DNA of 40,199 nucleotides from contig QZKD01000022.1 of assembly GCA_003605085.1 (NCBI GenBank), positions 1 to 40,199 of the forward strand, written 5' to 3'. Below the pieces are notes generated by a model. That model did no database searches, had not been told where the DNA came from, and saw nothing but the letters and a program-made list of their open reading frames with translations. The translations under genes were made by a program, and so were the position numbers. This document shows positions 1 through 9,117 of the stretch, piece by piece (position 1 is the first letter of the stretch; every line of letters starts with the position of its first letter). The stretch comes from Acholeplasma sp. Lineage in GTDB: Bacteria; Bacillota_I; Bacilli_A; Acholeplasmatales; Acholeplasmataceae.

Positions 1-2
1 AT

Positions 3-1445
3 CGCCGTTTATCGGAGTATCAAAATAATATCTCTGCTTTAGGTTCATGGGTTCTTGAGATCAAAGAACAACCCTTAGCGATTGACTATATAGCTATTCA
101 CGCACCAGAAAAAGACATTGATAATATCAATGCAAGTCTCTGGCAAAATGTTTGGTTCAGTATCAATAACTTTATCGCATCCTTTATTGTTGATTACAAC
201 TCATTGTCATCGACATCAACCAATGAAAATCTTGAAGGGTCTATTACTGTTTGGATTGGTAGTGGTCGTGATCAAGCAAACATCATGCGGCGTATGATCG
301 ATGAAGAATTTACTTCGACATACAATATAGGGGTCAATCTACAACTCGTATCCATGGATGTCTTACTTCCGTCCACTTTAACTAAAAATGGTCCTGATGT
401 GGCTATTGGTGTAGGTAACTCAACTCCTGTCAATTATGCAATGAGAAATGCAGTCTATGATATATCACAATTTGAAGATTTCCCGCTCATCCAGCAACGA
501 TTTCAAGAGAGTGCCTTCGTTCCATATGAATATCTAGATGGTTATTATGGGTTACCAGATACTCAGCAATTTCCTGTCATGTTTTATCGAAAAGATATTT
601 TAGATGAACTTGGTATTGACATTCCTGAAACATGGGAAGAAGTTATCGAAATCATCCCTGAACTTCAACGCGTGAACTTAGATTTCTATCTACCGATAGA
701 TATCGTTGAAAACGTGCAAGGGGTCTTAGCACCTAACGTCATGTTTGTCTCACTTCTTTATCAAAATGGTGGAGAACTCTATCAAAATGATGGTAGAGAA
801 TCGGGTCTATCTGAACGCGTTGCTCTCGATGCATTTAAACAATGGACCGACTTTTACACCAATTATCGTTTCCAAATTCAGGCGAATTTCGTGAATCGTT
901 TTAGATCAGGCGAAATGCCCATTGGTATTGCTTATTATAGTATGTACAATACACTATCGGTTTTCGCACCAGAAATATCAGGCAATTGGGGATTTACCGC
1001 TGTTCCAGGTGTTCTTCAGGAAGATAACACTATTAATCACGTGGTTCCCACCACAGGAACAGCAATTCTCTTAATGAACCAGTCGAACCATAAAGAATTA
1101 GCATGGGAGTTTATGAAATGGTGGACCCATGAAGATACTCAAGTTCGCTTTGGAAGAGAGATGGAAGGCATTTTAGGGGCAGCTGCACGATATCCAACTG
1201 CCAATATCAATGCGCTTGAAAAACTCCCATGGCCAACGCAAGATTTACTCGTTTTAAAGCAACAGTGGGCACAAACAAGAGGTATTCCTGAAGTTCCTGG
1301 AGGTTATTTCACAGGTCGTCATTTAGATAATGCACTTCGGAAAGTCATTAATACTGGTGCAAATCCTAGGGATACACTCTATGAATATGTAGCAATAATA
1401 AACAGTGAAATTGAAAGTAAACGTCGAGAATTCGATCTAGATTAA
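3..1445 (+). CDS. Large extracellular solute-binding protein of a carbohydrate ABC importer (5' end missing)
   Basis: The frame is open to the left edge, so the gene starts outside the window; the TTG at 204 is not a credible start. The first ~65 visible residues (with LEIKEQPLAIDYIAI) look like the end of an N-terminal beta-sandwich domain that I recall from very large (~900-1000 aa) Paenibacillus-type binding proteins. From about codon 75 (GSITVWIGSG) a family-1 solute-binding fold follows, with MFYRKDILDELGIDIPETW and a C-terminal AWEFMKWWT segment typical of the family. It should sit outside the membrane and deliver an oligosaccharide to the permeases immediately downstream. The gap to the next gene is 11 bases with an AAGGAG site, so they share an operon. 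Family is secure; substrate is unknown. Confidence 0.85.
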   Translation, partial: RRLSEYQNNISALGSWVLEIKEQPLAIDYIAIHAPEKDIDNINASLWQNVWFSINNFIASFIVDYNSLSSTSTNENLEGSITVWIGSGRDQANIMRRMIDEEFTSTYNIGVNLQLVSMDVLLPSTLTKNGPDVAIGVGNSTPVNYAMRNAVYDISQFEDFPLIQQRFQESAFVPYEYLDGYYGLPDTQQFPVMFYRKDILDELGIDIPETWEEVIEIIPELQRVNLDFYLPIDIVENVQGVLAPNVMFVSLLYQNGGELYQNDGRESGLSERVALDAFKQWTDFYTNYRFQIQANFVNRFRSGEMPIGIAYYSMYNTLSVFAPEISGNWGFTAVPGVLQEDNTINHVVPTTGTAILLMNQSNHKELAWEFMKWWTHEDTQVRFGREMEGILGAAARYPTANINALEKLPWPTQDLLVLKQQWAQTRGIPEVPGGYFTGRHLDNALRKVINTGANPRDTLYEYVAIINSEIESKRREFDLD

Positions 1446-1456
1446 GGAGCATCGTT

Positions 1457-2428
1457 ATGCCATCCATCATCGAAACAATTCAATCTCGGATCAAACGTTA
1501 TAAGACAAAGAAAAAAGAAGAGCGTGAAAAAAGAAAAGTAGAGCGTAAACGTGATTTTAAACGCAGTCGTGATCTCTACATTTTACTAGCTCCTTATTTC
1601 ATCTTGTTCTTTATCTTTACCGTCTTACCTGTTGCCATTTCATTGATCTTCAGTTTTACCTATTTCAATATGCTCGAGTTTCCTAAATGGGCAGGATGGG
1701 AAAACTACCGCAGACTCTTCTTTGAAGACGATGTCTTTTTGATTGCCATTAAAAATACGATTATGTTTGCAGTGATTACCGGTCCATTAGGTTATTTGGG
1801 ATCGTTCGTCTTTGCATGGCTTGTCAATGAACTAAAGCCTAAAGTGCGTTCATTTATGACATTGATTATTTATGCACCCTCAATCTCTGGTGGTGCTTAT
1901 ATCATTTGGCGTTTAATCTTTTCAGGAGATATGTATGGATATGCCAATGCATTCCTCATTCGTTTTGGAATTGTTTTAGAACCTATTCAGTGGTTACAAA
2001 ATCCTGATTATATTCCATTCATTATCATCTTAGTTCAACTATGGCTTTCACTCGGGGTTTCTTTCCTGGCGTTTATCGCAGGGCTCCAAGGTGTTGATCG
2101 TACGCTTTATGAAGCAGGAGCTGTGGATGGAATCAAAAACCGTTGGCAAGAACTTTGGTATATCACATTACCTTCGATCAAACCTCAGCTCATGTTTTCA
2201 GCTGTCATTCAGATCACGGCGTCACTCGCGATTAGTGAAGTCGCGATGAATATTGCCGGATTCCCCTCTGTGGAATATGCAGGTCATACCATTGTGACGC
2301 ACTTGATTGACGTGGGGAACTTGAGATTTGAAATGGGTTATGCTTCTGCAATTGCCACTATCCTTTTCGTGATGATGCTTGGAAGTAACTTACTCGTCCA
2401 AAAAATGTTGAGAAGGGTAGGGACCTAA
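1457..2428 (+). CDS. Sugar ABC transporter permease, LplB/UgpA type
   Basis: This is a 323-residue integral membrane protein. A strongly basic cytoplasmic N-terminus (residues 1-38, many K/R) precedes about six membrane segments, the first near residues 40-65. The EAA loop that docks the ATPase is visible near residues 218-240 (EAGAVDGIKNRWQEL, ending LPSIKPQ). Length and layout match the MalF/UgpA-like half of carbohydrate importers. The start is ATG with AAGGAG about nine bases upstream. It pairs with the next gene, only one base away, and with the binding protein upstream. The sugar cannot be read from the sequence. Confidence 0.92.
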   Translation: MPSIIETIQSRIKRYKTKKKEEREKRKVERKRDFKRSRDLYILLAPYFILFFIFTVLPVAISLIFSFTYFNMLEFPKWAGWENYRRLFFEDDVFLIAIKNTIMFAVITGPLGYLGSFVFAWLVNELKPKVRSFMTLIIYAPSISGGAYIIWRLIFSGDMYGYANAFLIRFGIVLEPIQWLQNPDYIPFIIILVQLWLSLGVSFLAFIAGLQGVDRTLYEAGAVDGIKNRWQELWYITLPSIKPQLMFSAVIQITASLAISEVAMNIAGFPSVEYAGHTIVTHLIDVGNLRFEMGYASAIATILFVMMLGSNLLVQKMLRRVGT

Positions 2429-2429
2429 T

Positions 2430-3365
2430 ATGGCTAAAAAACGTCGTGTTAAGGGCTATCGCCCTCCCAAAAAATCACTATTCTATCGCATTGTAAAGCG
2501 GTTGATGAGACTCATTCAACCAGGGAATTCACTCAATCGTTCCCTTGGTGGGGATGTTGTTTTGTTGCTCACTTTACTCATTTTTGGTATGTTTACGGCA
2601 TATCCAATGGTGTTTATCATTAATAATGCGTTTAAACCACTTTCAGAAATTTTGATTTTCCCACCGAAATTATTCGTGAGAAATCCGACCTTAAATAACT
2701 TTAGTGATTTGTTCTTGTTGATGTCTGAATCGTGGATTCCTGTTTCTCGATATGTATTTAACACGGTTCTTATTACGGTCGTTGGTACCGCAGGTCATGT
2801 GATTTTTGCTTCTATGGCAGCGTACCCTCTAGCAAAACATCGCTTTCCAGGAGTTAGAGGATTGAATAAAGTTGTCGTCTATTCACTTATGTTCAATGGT
2901 GCGGTCACTGCAATTCCAGCCTATGTCATTATGACACAACTTGGACTCATCGACTCATTATGGGCCATTATTTTACCAGCTTTCGCCTTCTCATTAGGGT
3001 TATATCTTATGAAAAACTTCATGGAACAAATCCCTACCACGTATATTGAATCAGCCTATATGGATGGAGCATCGGAGTATCAAATCTTTTGGAAGATTGT
3101 GATGCCACTTGTCAAGCCAGCTTGGCTTACCTTAATCATTTTGTCTTTTCAAACTTTATGGGGAGCAACCGGTGGCCAATATATCTATGATGAAGCGTTA
3201 AAACCACTCAGTTTCGCATTAAATCAAATTGTGGGTGGCGGGATTGCACGTACAGGTGTAGTTGCAGCGGTGTCCTTATTTATGATGACTGTTCCTGTGA
3301 CAGTATTTATTATTTCACAGAGCAGTATTATCGAAACCATGGCCCATTCGGGCATTAAGGAGTGA
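2430..3365 (+). CDS. Carbohydrate ABC transporter permease, LplC/UgpE type
   Basis: The product has 311 residues with a basic N-terminus, a first membrane segment near residues 43-65, and five more. The EAA loop is clear near residues 207-230 (ESAYMDGASEYQIFWKI followed by MPLVKPAW). The C-terminus IIETMAHSGIKE resembles the conserved MxxSGIKG-like end of this family. It begins one base after the upstream permease stop, and a purine-rich GGGTAGGG lies before the ATG. It forms the heterodimeric channel with the preceding gene. No ATPase gene is present nearby; importers of this type commonly borrow a shared MsmX/UgpC-like ATPase. Confidence 0.92.
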   Translation: MAKKRRVKGYRPPKKSLFYRIVKRLMRLIQPGNSLNRSLGGDVVLLLTLLIFGMFTAYPMVFIINNAFKPLSEILIFPPKLFVRNPTLNNFSDLFLLMSESWIPVSRYVFNTVLITVVGTAGHVIFASMAAYPLAKHRFPGVRGLNKVVVYSLMFNGAVTAIPAYVIMTQLGLIDSLWAIILPAFAFSLGLYLMKNFMEQIPTTYIESAYMDGASEYQIFWKIVMPLVKPAWLTLIILSFQTLWGATGGQYIYDEALKPLSFALNQIVGGGIARTGVVAAVSLFMMTVPVTVFIISQSSIIETMAHSGIKE

Positions 3366-3369
3366 GATC

Positions 3370-4848
3370 ATGAAAAAACTGACCCTCTTTCTCCTCGTCT
3401 TATGTTTCGCAACAGGAATGCTCTCACTTGATGTGAGTGCACAATCCAATTATCCTTCATATACTTATGATTACTGGAGAACTCCTCTCCCTGGAGTGAA
3501 TCCTTATCGTGTCAAACAAGTGATTTTAGGAACATCCATTGACATTTCATTACCTGATGATCCTGAAGGAGCAAATACAACTCTTAAGTATGTAGAAGAC
3601 CTCTTTGTCACCGATAATAATTATTATCTTGTCGATTTTCAATCCCAAAAAATTATCATCACAGATAAATCCTTCCAGGTTGTACAAATCATCAGAGATA
3701 TTTATGAATATGATCAATCGAATACGCTTATTCAGACCTATCAATTGGTTCGACCACGAGGAATTTATGTCACCGAAGAATATATTTACATCGCAGATGA
3801 AAATGATTTAACGAATGGTTATATCTATGTCATTTTACATGATGGTACATTGGTGGCACGCTATGGACGTCCTGATAACCTTACGTATAATGCTACTGTA
3901 TTTAAACCGAATAAAATCGTAGTTGACAGCGCAGGACGTATGTATATCGTTGTCGTTGGTGCGTTTGACGGTATTGTTGAACTGCAAAGCGATGGTTCAT
4001 TCTCACGATTTGTGGGAGTTCAACCCGTTCAAGTTGACCCTCTGGATTTATTATGGCGTTCTTTATTATCAAGGGAACAGCTTTCACGCGTTCGACTTTT
4101 CTTACCTGTTGAGTATAATGCGATGAGCATTGATAACGAAGGTTTCATCTATGCTACATCGAGTGGAACTTCCACAGCACCGATTCAGCGCATTAATCCC
4201 AAAGGGATCGATGTCTTAAGAAAAAATGGGTATATTGATCCCATAGGTGATGTGGTTCGGATGCCAGATCAGGTAAGAAGTGGATTGACCTCAATCACGG
4301 TAAATGATTATGGTATGTATAGTGTACTCGATCGATCGAATAAGAAGATATTCACCTATAATGATGAAGGGTATTTGACTTATGTTACCGGATTTGAAGG
4401 TGAGTTTGAAGGGAATTTTATCTTTCCTACAGCAATTAAATATGATCAAGAAAATCTAATTGTCGCTGATTCAACAGACTCAAGAACCATCATTACGGTC
4501 TTTGAACCCACAGAATTTGGTGCACTCATCAACGAGGCAAGCCAGTTGACATATCAAGGTGAATCCATTGATGCAGCTAATGTTTGGGAAAATATTTTAG
4601 AGATGAATTCCAACTATTCATTAGCCTATATCGGTATAGGTCACGCATATTATCGTGAACGTAATTATGAGATGGCTATGGAAGCCTATCAACTCGGTCA
4701 GGATCGAGACAACTATTCAAAAGCGTATAAAGAATATCGCAAGATACAATTTGAAGCAAATTTTCCCCTTGTGGGAACAGCAGTGGGTCTATTAATCGCA
4801 TTATTATTGGTGTATCCCATCATTAAAGATATTACAAAGAAGGAGTAG
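3370..4848 (+). CDS. Exported NHL-repeat beta-propeller protein with TPR and C-terminal membrane anchor
   Basis: Residues 1-25 form a signal peptide (basic start, hydrophobic core, VSA-Q-like cleavage site). Residues ~60-385 carry repeated NHL-like strands such as PRGIYVTEEYIYIADEN, NKIVVDSAGRMYIVV and YNAMSIDNEGFIYATSS. Residues ~400-455 look like a tetratricopeptide pair (SLAYIGIGHAYYRERNYEMA). A hydrophobic helix at ~463-485 with a basic end (KDITKKE) should anchor it, leaving propeller and TPR outside. The position inside the transporter operon, four bases after the permease, suggests a scaffold or glycan-presenting subunit; that role is inference. I know of no enzyme activity for this architecture. 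Confidence 0.8.
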   Translation: MKKLTLFLLVLCFATGMLSLDVSAQSNYPSYTYDYWRTPLPGVNPYRVKQVILGTSIDISLPDDPEGANTTLKYVEDLFVTDNNYYLVDFQSQKIIITDKSFQVVQIIRDIYEYDQSNTLIQTYQLVRPRGIYVTEEYIYIADENDLTNGYIYVILHDGTLVARYGRPDNLTYNATVFKPNKIVVDSAGRMYIVVVGAFDGIVELQSDGSFSRFVGVQPVQVDPLDLLWRSLLSREQLSRVRLFLPVEYNAMSIDNEGFIYATSSGTSTAPIQRINPKGIDVLRKNGYIDPIGDVVRMPDQVRSGLTSITVNDYGMYSVLDRSNKKIFTYNDEGYLTYVTGFEGEFEGNFIFPTAIKYDQENLIVADSTDSRTIITVFEPTEFGALINEASQLTYQGESIDAANVWENILEMNSNYSLAYIGIGHAYYRERNYEMAMEAYQLGQDRDNYSKAYKEYRKIQFEANFPLVGTAVGLLIALLLVYPIIKDITKKE

Positions 4849-4856
4849 GTGAGATC

Positions 4857-5549
4857 ATGCGAAGTATTTCTATCAACCGACAAACACTTCGTGACAGTGG
4901 AAACGTCATCAAACGTGGTCTTTCGTACTTTTATGCGCACTTTATTAAGTTTCCTTTATACATATTAACCCATCCCATTGATGGATTTTATGAGATGAAG
5001 CATGAATCGCGTGGCTTACTTCGAGTCGCAACATTCTATCTATTTCTTCATAGCATTTTGGGTATACTAGAATTTAATTACACAGGATTCTTATTTAATA
5101 CGTTAAATCCGAATACATTTCGGATGTTTCGCAGTATTGTGGTTGCACTTATGCCCTATTTAATCTTTGTGGTAGCCAACTGGTCCATTACTTCACTTAT
5201 GGATGGTAAGGGTAAGTTTAAAGAAATTTACATGGTGGTTGGTTATGCTTTCTTTCCATCGGTGATCCTTAGAATTGCAAATCTCTTCTTTAGCAATTAT
5301 TTCACTTTAGATGAAGCATTTTTCTATTATGGAATCGAAACCGTAGGATTTATTTTAACTATCATCATGATATTTATGGGAATCAGATCCATTCATGAAT
5401 ATTCTGTTTTACGAGCTGTATCCACTGTATTTTTAAGTATTTTGAGCATGCTCGTCATTGTTTTTATCGGCCTATTGGCACTTGGTTTAGCACAACAGAT
5501 TGCTGTCTTTGTTGAAACGATCATCAAAGAGATCACACTGAGATTATAA
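4857..5549 (+). CDS. YIP1-family multi-pass membrane protein
   Basis: The product has 230 residues with an amphipathic N-terminal segment and about five membrane helices from residue ~55 onward. The motif HPIDGFYEMKHESRG before the first helix is typical of bacterial Yip1-domain proteins, as is the polar/Pro-containing YAFFPSVILR loop. Function is unknown for the bacterial family; I recall these genes next to DUF5696 and large binding proteins in carbohydrate transporter clusters of Paenibacillus, as here. The start is ATG 4857; AAGGAG before it overlaps the previous gene's end. It is probably an accessory membrane component of the importer or its membrane-anchored partners. Confidence 0.75.
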   Translation: MRSISINRQTLRDSGNVIKRGLSYFYAHFIKFPLYILTHPIDGFYEMKHESRGLLRVATFYLFLHSILGILEFNYTGFLFNTLNPNTFRMFRSIVVALMPYLIFVVANWSITSLMDGKGKFKEIYMVVGYAFFPSVILRIANLFFSNYFTLDEAFFYYGIETVGFILTIIMIFMGIRSIHEYSVLRAVSTVFLSILSMLVIVFIGLLALGLAQQIAVFVETIIKEITLRL

Positions 5550-5563
5550 AGGAGGACTAAAAA

Positions 5564-8125
5564 GTGATAAAAAAGATCATAATTATCATCCTCATTTTAG
5601 GATCCGTTGGAATCTATTTTTTAGTCAATCAACCGGCTTCACTCGATGTGGATGATCTCTATCAACCCACTCAGATACAAACCATTATGGAATCACCTTT
5701 TATTGATTCCACACGGAATGTGACAGGTTCAGATATCATTGCAGAAAACAATTTTTTAAAGTTATTTATGAACGATAATAATACCCATTTTGCTGTGGTG
5801 GATAAACGAAATGACTATGTTTGGCAATCCAACTTTTTCACCTCGGATCCAGGAGCGACCAAAACGTATCAAAATTTACAGAAATCTACATTTGCCATTC
5901 GCTACCGCGAAACTGACGATACAACACAACTTTTGACCAATTATGAATACTCGATTCAAAACAAGCAATTTGAGATCGATTTAGAATCTGTTGACCAAGG
6001 GTTCAGAGTCACGTATACAGTGGCCGATCGTACACCTAAAGGATATTGGTTTCCCACAAAAATCGCTAAAGAACGCTTTTTAGAACTCGTTTATAATCCT
6101 TTCATGGCTTACGAGTTTGAGAGTCCCGCGTACTTTACTGAGCTTGATCGCTATTTAAGAAATGCGTATAAACCCATGGAAGATGATCCCAATACATATA
6201 TCTTGGCTTTAGTCACCGGGGATAATACATCATCCAATCTTGTAGGAACGGATGTGAGCTATCTCTTCGAAATCTTCTATGAAATCGGTCACTATGGCAA
6301 TAAGAAAGACGACCTAGGTGATTATATAGAAGAGTATCAATTGGAAGATGTTCTCTATGATAATGAAATGTATGGTTACGTCGTTGAGATTAAGGATCCT
6401 GAGTTTGTTATTCCGATGGAAGTTAAACTCACCGAAGATTCTTTAGTTGTTGAAATCATCACTGAAGAAATCATGAGTAAAGAACCTTATGATATCGTCT
6501 CGATTCAATTATTACCCTACCTAGGTGCCGCAAATGAAACCAAAGATGGCTACATCGTAGTCCCAGAAGGTTCAGGTGGTTTAATTCACTTTAATAATGG
6601 AAAAATAAAACAACGTTCCTATTCATCTTATATATATGACAAAGATCACACCCTTATCCCTGCTCAATTAACTTTAGAGGATGAAGGTGCAAATCTACCA
6701 ATATATGGTTTAAAGCATGATAATAATGCCATGCTTGCCATTATTGAAGGTGGCGCTGAACATGCGTTGATCACTGCAGAAGTATCGAAGAAAAACGATC
6801 GTTTCAATAAAGTGATTCCTGAATTTACACTGAAAGACTCAGGACTATATTACTTAACACAAGCAGGTATATCCATCTGGCATGATGAGAGTTACGATTA
6901 TCATCCTCTGATTCGTTATTACTTTACGGCTGAGGAAAAAGCGGATTATAACGGACTTGCTGAAGTTTACGGTAATTATTTAACAATGAAATATCAACTT
7001 GAAACATTATCTAATCAACCCTTATCGCTTTATTTAGATATCTTAGGTTCCTATGATTTTGATGATTATTTCTTATTTTTCCCCTATAAAAATGTCGAAA
7101 CACTCACTACATATCATCAAGCAAAAGCCATCATCGAATCCCTTAAAGACTCAGGTGTAGAGCATTTTGTTGTCAACTACATGGGCTGGTTTAATCGAGG
7201 TATGCATCATGAACGGCCTAACCATATCGATCTTGATCAAGCTTTGGGTTCAAAAAAGGATTTAGCCATGTTTTCTTCGTTTATGCAAGATGAAGGATTC
7301 CCACTCTATATGGATGTTGACTTTGTAAAGCTCTATGATAAAAAGGCAACATACAGCAATGCCAATATCGCGAGAATTGTTGGTGGAACCCTCATGGAAT
7401 ATTACCCCTATGATATTACCTCACGCATGCCGATCACTACAAAAGATCCTTATTATTTATTAAAGCTTGCGGCGATTGAAGACAATATTAATGGATTTTT
7501 AGATGATTATGATAAGTATTCACTCCAGGGGATAGCTCTGCGGAGTTTGAGCCAGGAACTCTATAGTGATTTTCATCGCAATAGTGATCTTTATCGTTAT
7601 GAAGCCATCGATTATGTGATGGATTTAATGGCAGTGATCGCTGAAAAAGCGAATACGATGATGATAGATCCCAATCAGTATGTCTTACCCTTTGCGGATC
7701 ACATTATTGATTTACCGTATCGATCATCGAATTATCTCGTTCTTGATGAAGATATTCCCTTTTATCAACTTGCGATTGCGGGTAAGATTTCTTATGCAAT
7801 GCCATCAATTAATTTAAATCAGGATCAAATCGATCAGTATTATCTACTCAAAGCGATTGAAACCGGATCGCAATTAAAGTTTACTATTTCATATGAAGAT
7901 ACATCACAGTTGATCAATACGGATTATAATACATATTTCTCAACAGAGTTTGCACTGATTGAAGATAAAATGATTGACATGTATCAAGAATTATTGGATG
8001 TCATTGGAAATGATAATTATCTTATATCACATGACATCATTGGACCAGATCTTATCCTGGTGACATATGCCAACGGGCAGTCCATTACCATTGATTATCA
8101 AAGTCTTACCTATACCCTCAATTAG
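5564..8125 (+). CDS. DUF5696-like membrane-anchored protein, possible glycoside hydrolase
   Basis: The 853-residue protein starts at GTG 5564 behind AAGGAGGA. Residues 4-21 form an uncleaved signal anchor, so the bulk lies outside. Residues ~50-450 are strand-rich (beta-sandwich-like). Residues ~490-760 alternate strand and helix in a TIM-barrel-like pattern, with acidic residues at strand ends (VNYMGWFNRG, LYMDVDFVKLY, DGFLDDYD-like stretches). The C-terminal ~90 residues are strand-rich again. I assign it to DUF5696 by overall similarity to proteins encoded with YIP1 and sugar permeases. No activity is established as far as I know. The fold and context suggest a surface glycan-binding or glycan-cleaving subunit; a catalytic pair cannot be named from the sequence alone. 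Confidence 0.7.
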   Translation: MIKKIIIIILILGSVGIYFLVNQPASLDVDDLYQPTQIQTIMESPFIDSTRNVTGSDIIAENNFLKLFMNDNNTHFAVVDKRNDYVWQSNFFTSDPGATKTYQNLQKSTFAIRYRETDDTTQLLTNYEYSIQNKQFEIDLESVDQGFRVTYTVADRTPKGYWFPTKIAKERFLELVYNPFMAYEFESPAYFTELDRYLRNAYKPMEDDPNTYILALVTGDNTSSNLVGTDVSYLFEIFYEIGHYGNKKDDLGDYIEEYQLEDVLYDNEMYGYVVEIKDPEFVIPMEVKLTEDSLVVEIITEEIMSKEPYDIVSIQLLPYLGAANETKDGYIVVPEGSGGLIHFNNGKIKQRSYSSYIYDKDHTLIPAQLTLEDEGANLPIYGLKHDNNAMLAIIEGGAEHALITAEVSKKNDRFNKVIPEFTLKDSGLYYLTQAGISIWHDESYDYHPLIRYYFTAEEKADYNGLAEVYGNYLTMKYQLETLSNQPLSLYLDILGSYDFDDYFLFFPYKNVETLTTYHQAKAIIESLKDSGVEHFVVNYMGWFNRGMHHERPNHIDLDQALGSKKDLAMFSSFMQDEGFPLYMDVDFVKLYDKKATYSNANIARIVGGTLMEYYPYDITSRMPITTKDPYYLLKLAAIEDNINGFLDDYDKYSLQGIALRSLSQELYSDFHRNSDLYRYEAIDYVMDLMAVIAEKANTMMIDPNQYVLPFADHIIDLPYRSSNYLVLDEDIPFYQLAIAGKISYAMPSINLNQDQIDQYYLLKAIETGSQLKFTISYEDTSQLINTDYNTYFSTEFALIEDKMIDMYQELLDVIGNDNYLISHDIIGPDLILVTYANGQSITIDYQSLTYTLN

Positions 8126-8139
8126 GAAGGAGGATACCC

Positions 8140-9117
8140 ATGAAAGCTTTATCGCTAAAACTCAAAAAACCTTTGCGCTATGACCAACAAAAGATTGTAT
8201 TTGGTCTATTATTTCTTGCGCCTTGGTTAATTGGATTTGTAGGTATTTTCCTCTATTCCATGATAGATTCTGTGATCTATAGTTTATCCAATGTCTACTT
8301 TTTAGGGCCGTCGTCTGCTGTGGAAGTTGCTCAATATATTGAGACACAAGGCATCGTGGGATCAACATTTTATAAGCTTGGTATTCTTTTTGAATTTGTT
8401 GGATTCGATAATTTTGTCTATGCATGGAATGTGCATAGCGAATATCGACGCGTCCTCATTAGTTCGATGGTGGAATCACTGATTAATCTCCCCGTGATCT
8501 TAATTTTTAGTTTATTGATTGCTACAATGCTCAACACGAAATTTAAAGGCAATGTTTTAGCACGTGCTATTTTCTTTCTTCCTGTCATATTAGCCTCTGA
8601 AGCGGTGACGATTGCATTATCTCAAGCCGTTGATTTACAAGCATTAATGCAAGGTGATACAGCAGGTATATTTGGTAATTTTGAACTCAATGGATTACTG
8701 ATTGAATCTGGTTTCCCTAAAGAAATCGTTGATTTTCTCGTTTCCATTGTCAATACCATCTTTGGAATCATTTCGCTAGCTGGGGTTCAGATCTTAATTT
8801 TCCTTGCCGGATTACAATCGATTCCTACCCATCTTTATGAAGCAGCCAAAGTTGAAGGGGCAACTCCATATGAGTCCTTTTGGAAAATCACCATTCCCAT
8901 GGTATCGCCACACGTGATTACTGTGGGCATCTTTACCATCGTGGATTCATTTTTAAAGAGTCCTGTGACTCGGTTAATTATTCAGACCAAAGATAATCAA
9001 CAATATGGTGTTTCATCGGCAATGGCTTGGATCTATTTCTTAGCCGTGATGCTTTTGCTGGGTATCTTTACTTATCTTGCGAATAAGGGGGCATTCTATT
9101 ATGATGACGAACGTTAA
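8140..9117 (+). CDS. Sugar ABC transporter permease (second pair, MalF/UgpA type)
   Basis: A 325-residue permease with first helix near residues 25-50 (LLFLAPWLIGFVGIFLYS), then an unusually long loop (~50-95) before helix 2. The EAA loop lies near residues 232-255 (EAAKVEGATPYESFWKI, then IPMVSPH). AAGGAGGA precedes the ATG. This is the second permease pair in one operon, and no second binding protein gene adjoins it; the lipoprotein binding protein at 30678-32609 is a candidate partner. Alternatively the four permeases serve the large binding protein upstream. Both are inferences. Confidence 0.92.
   Translation: MKALSLKLKKPLRYDQQKIVFGLLFLAPWLIGFVGIFLYSMIDSVIYSLSNVYFLGPSSAVEVAQYIETQGIVGSTFYKLGILFEFVGFDNFVYAWNVHSEYRRVLISSMVESLINLPVILIFSLLIATMLNTKFKGNVLARAIFFLPVILASEAVTIALSQAVDLQALMQGDTAGIFGNFELNGLLIESGFPKEIVDFLVSIVNTIFGIISLAGVQILIFLAGLQSIPTHLYEAAKVEGATPYESFWKITIPMVSPHVITVGIFTIVDSFLKSPVTRLIIQTKDNQQYGVSSAMAWIYFLAVMLLLGIFTYLANKGAFYYDDER

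Noticed and set aside
204-206. TTG as the start of the first binding-protein gene
   Set aside because: There is no ribosome site, and coding sequence with domain-like character continues upstream to the edge.
9077-9100. Upstream TTG start for the second-pair MalG-type permease
   Set aside because: AAGGGGG is correctly spaced only for ATG 9101; the TTG would place the ribosome site inside the coding region.
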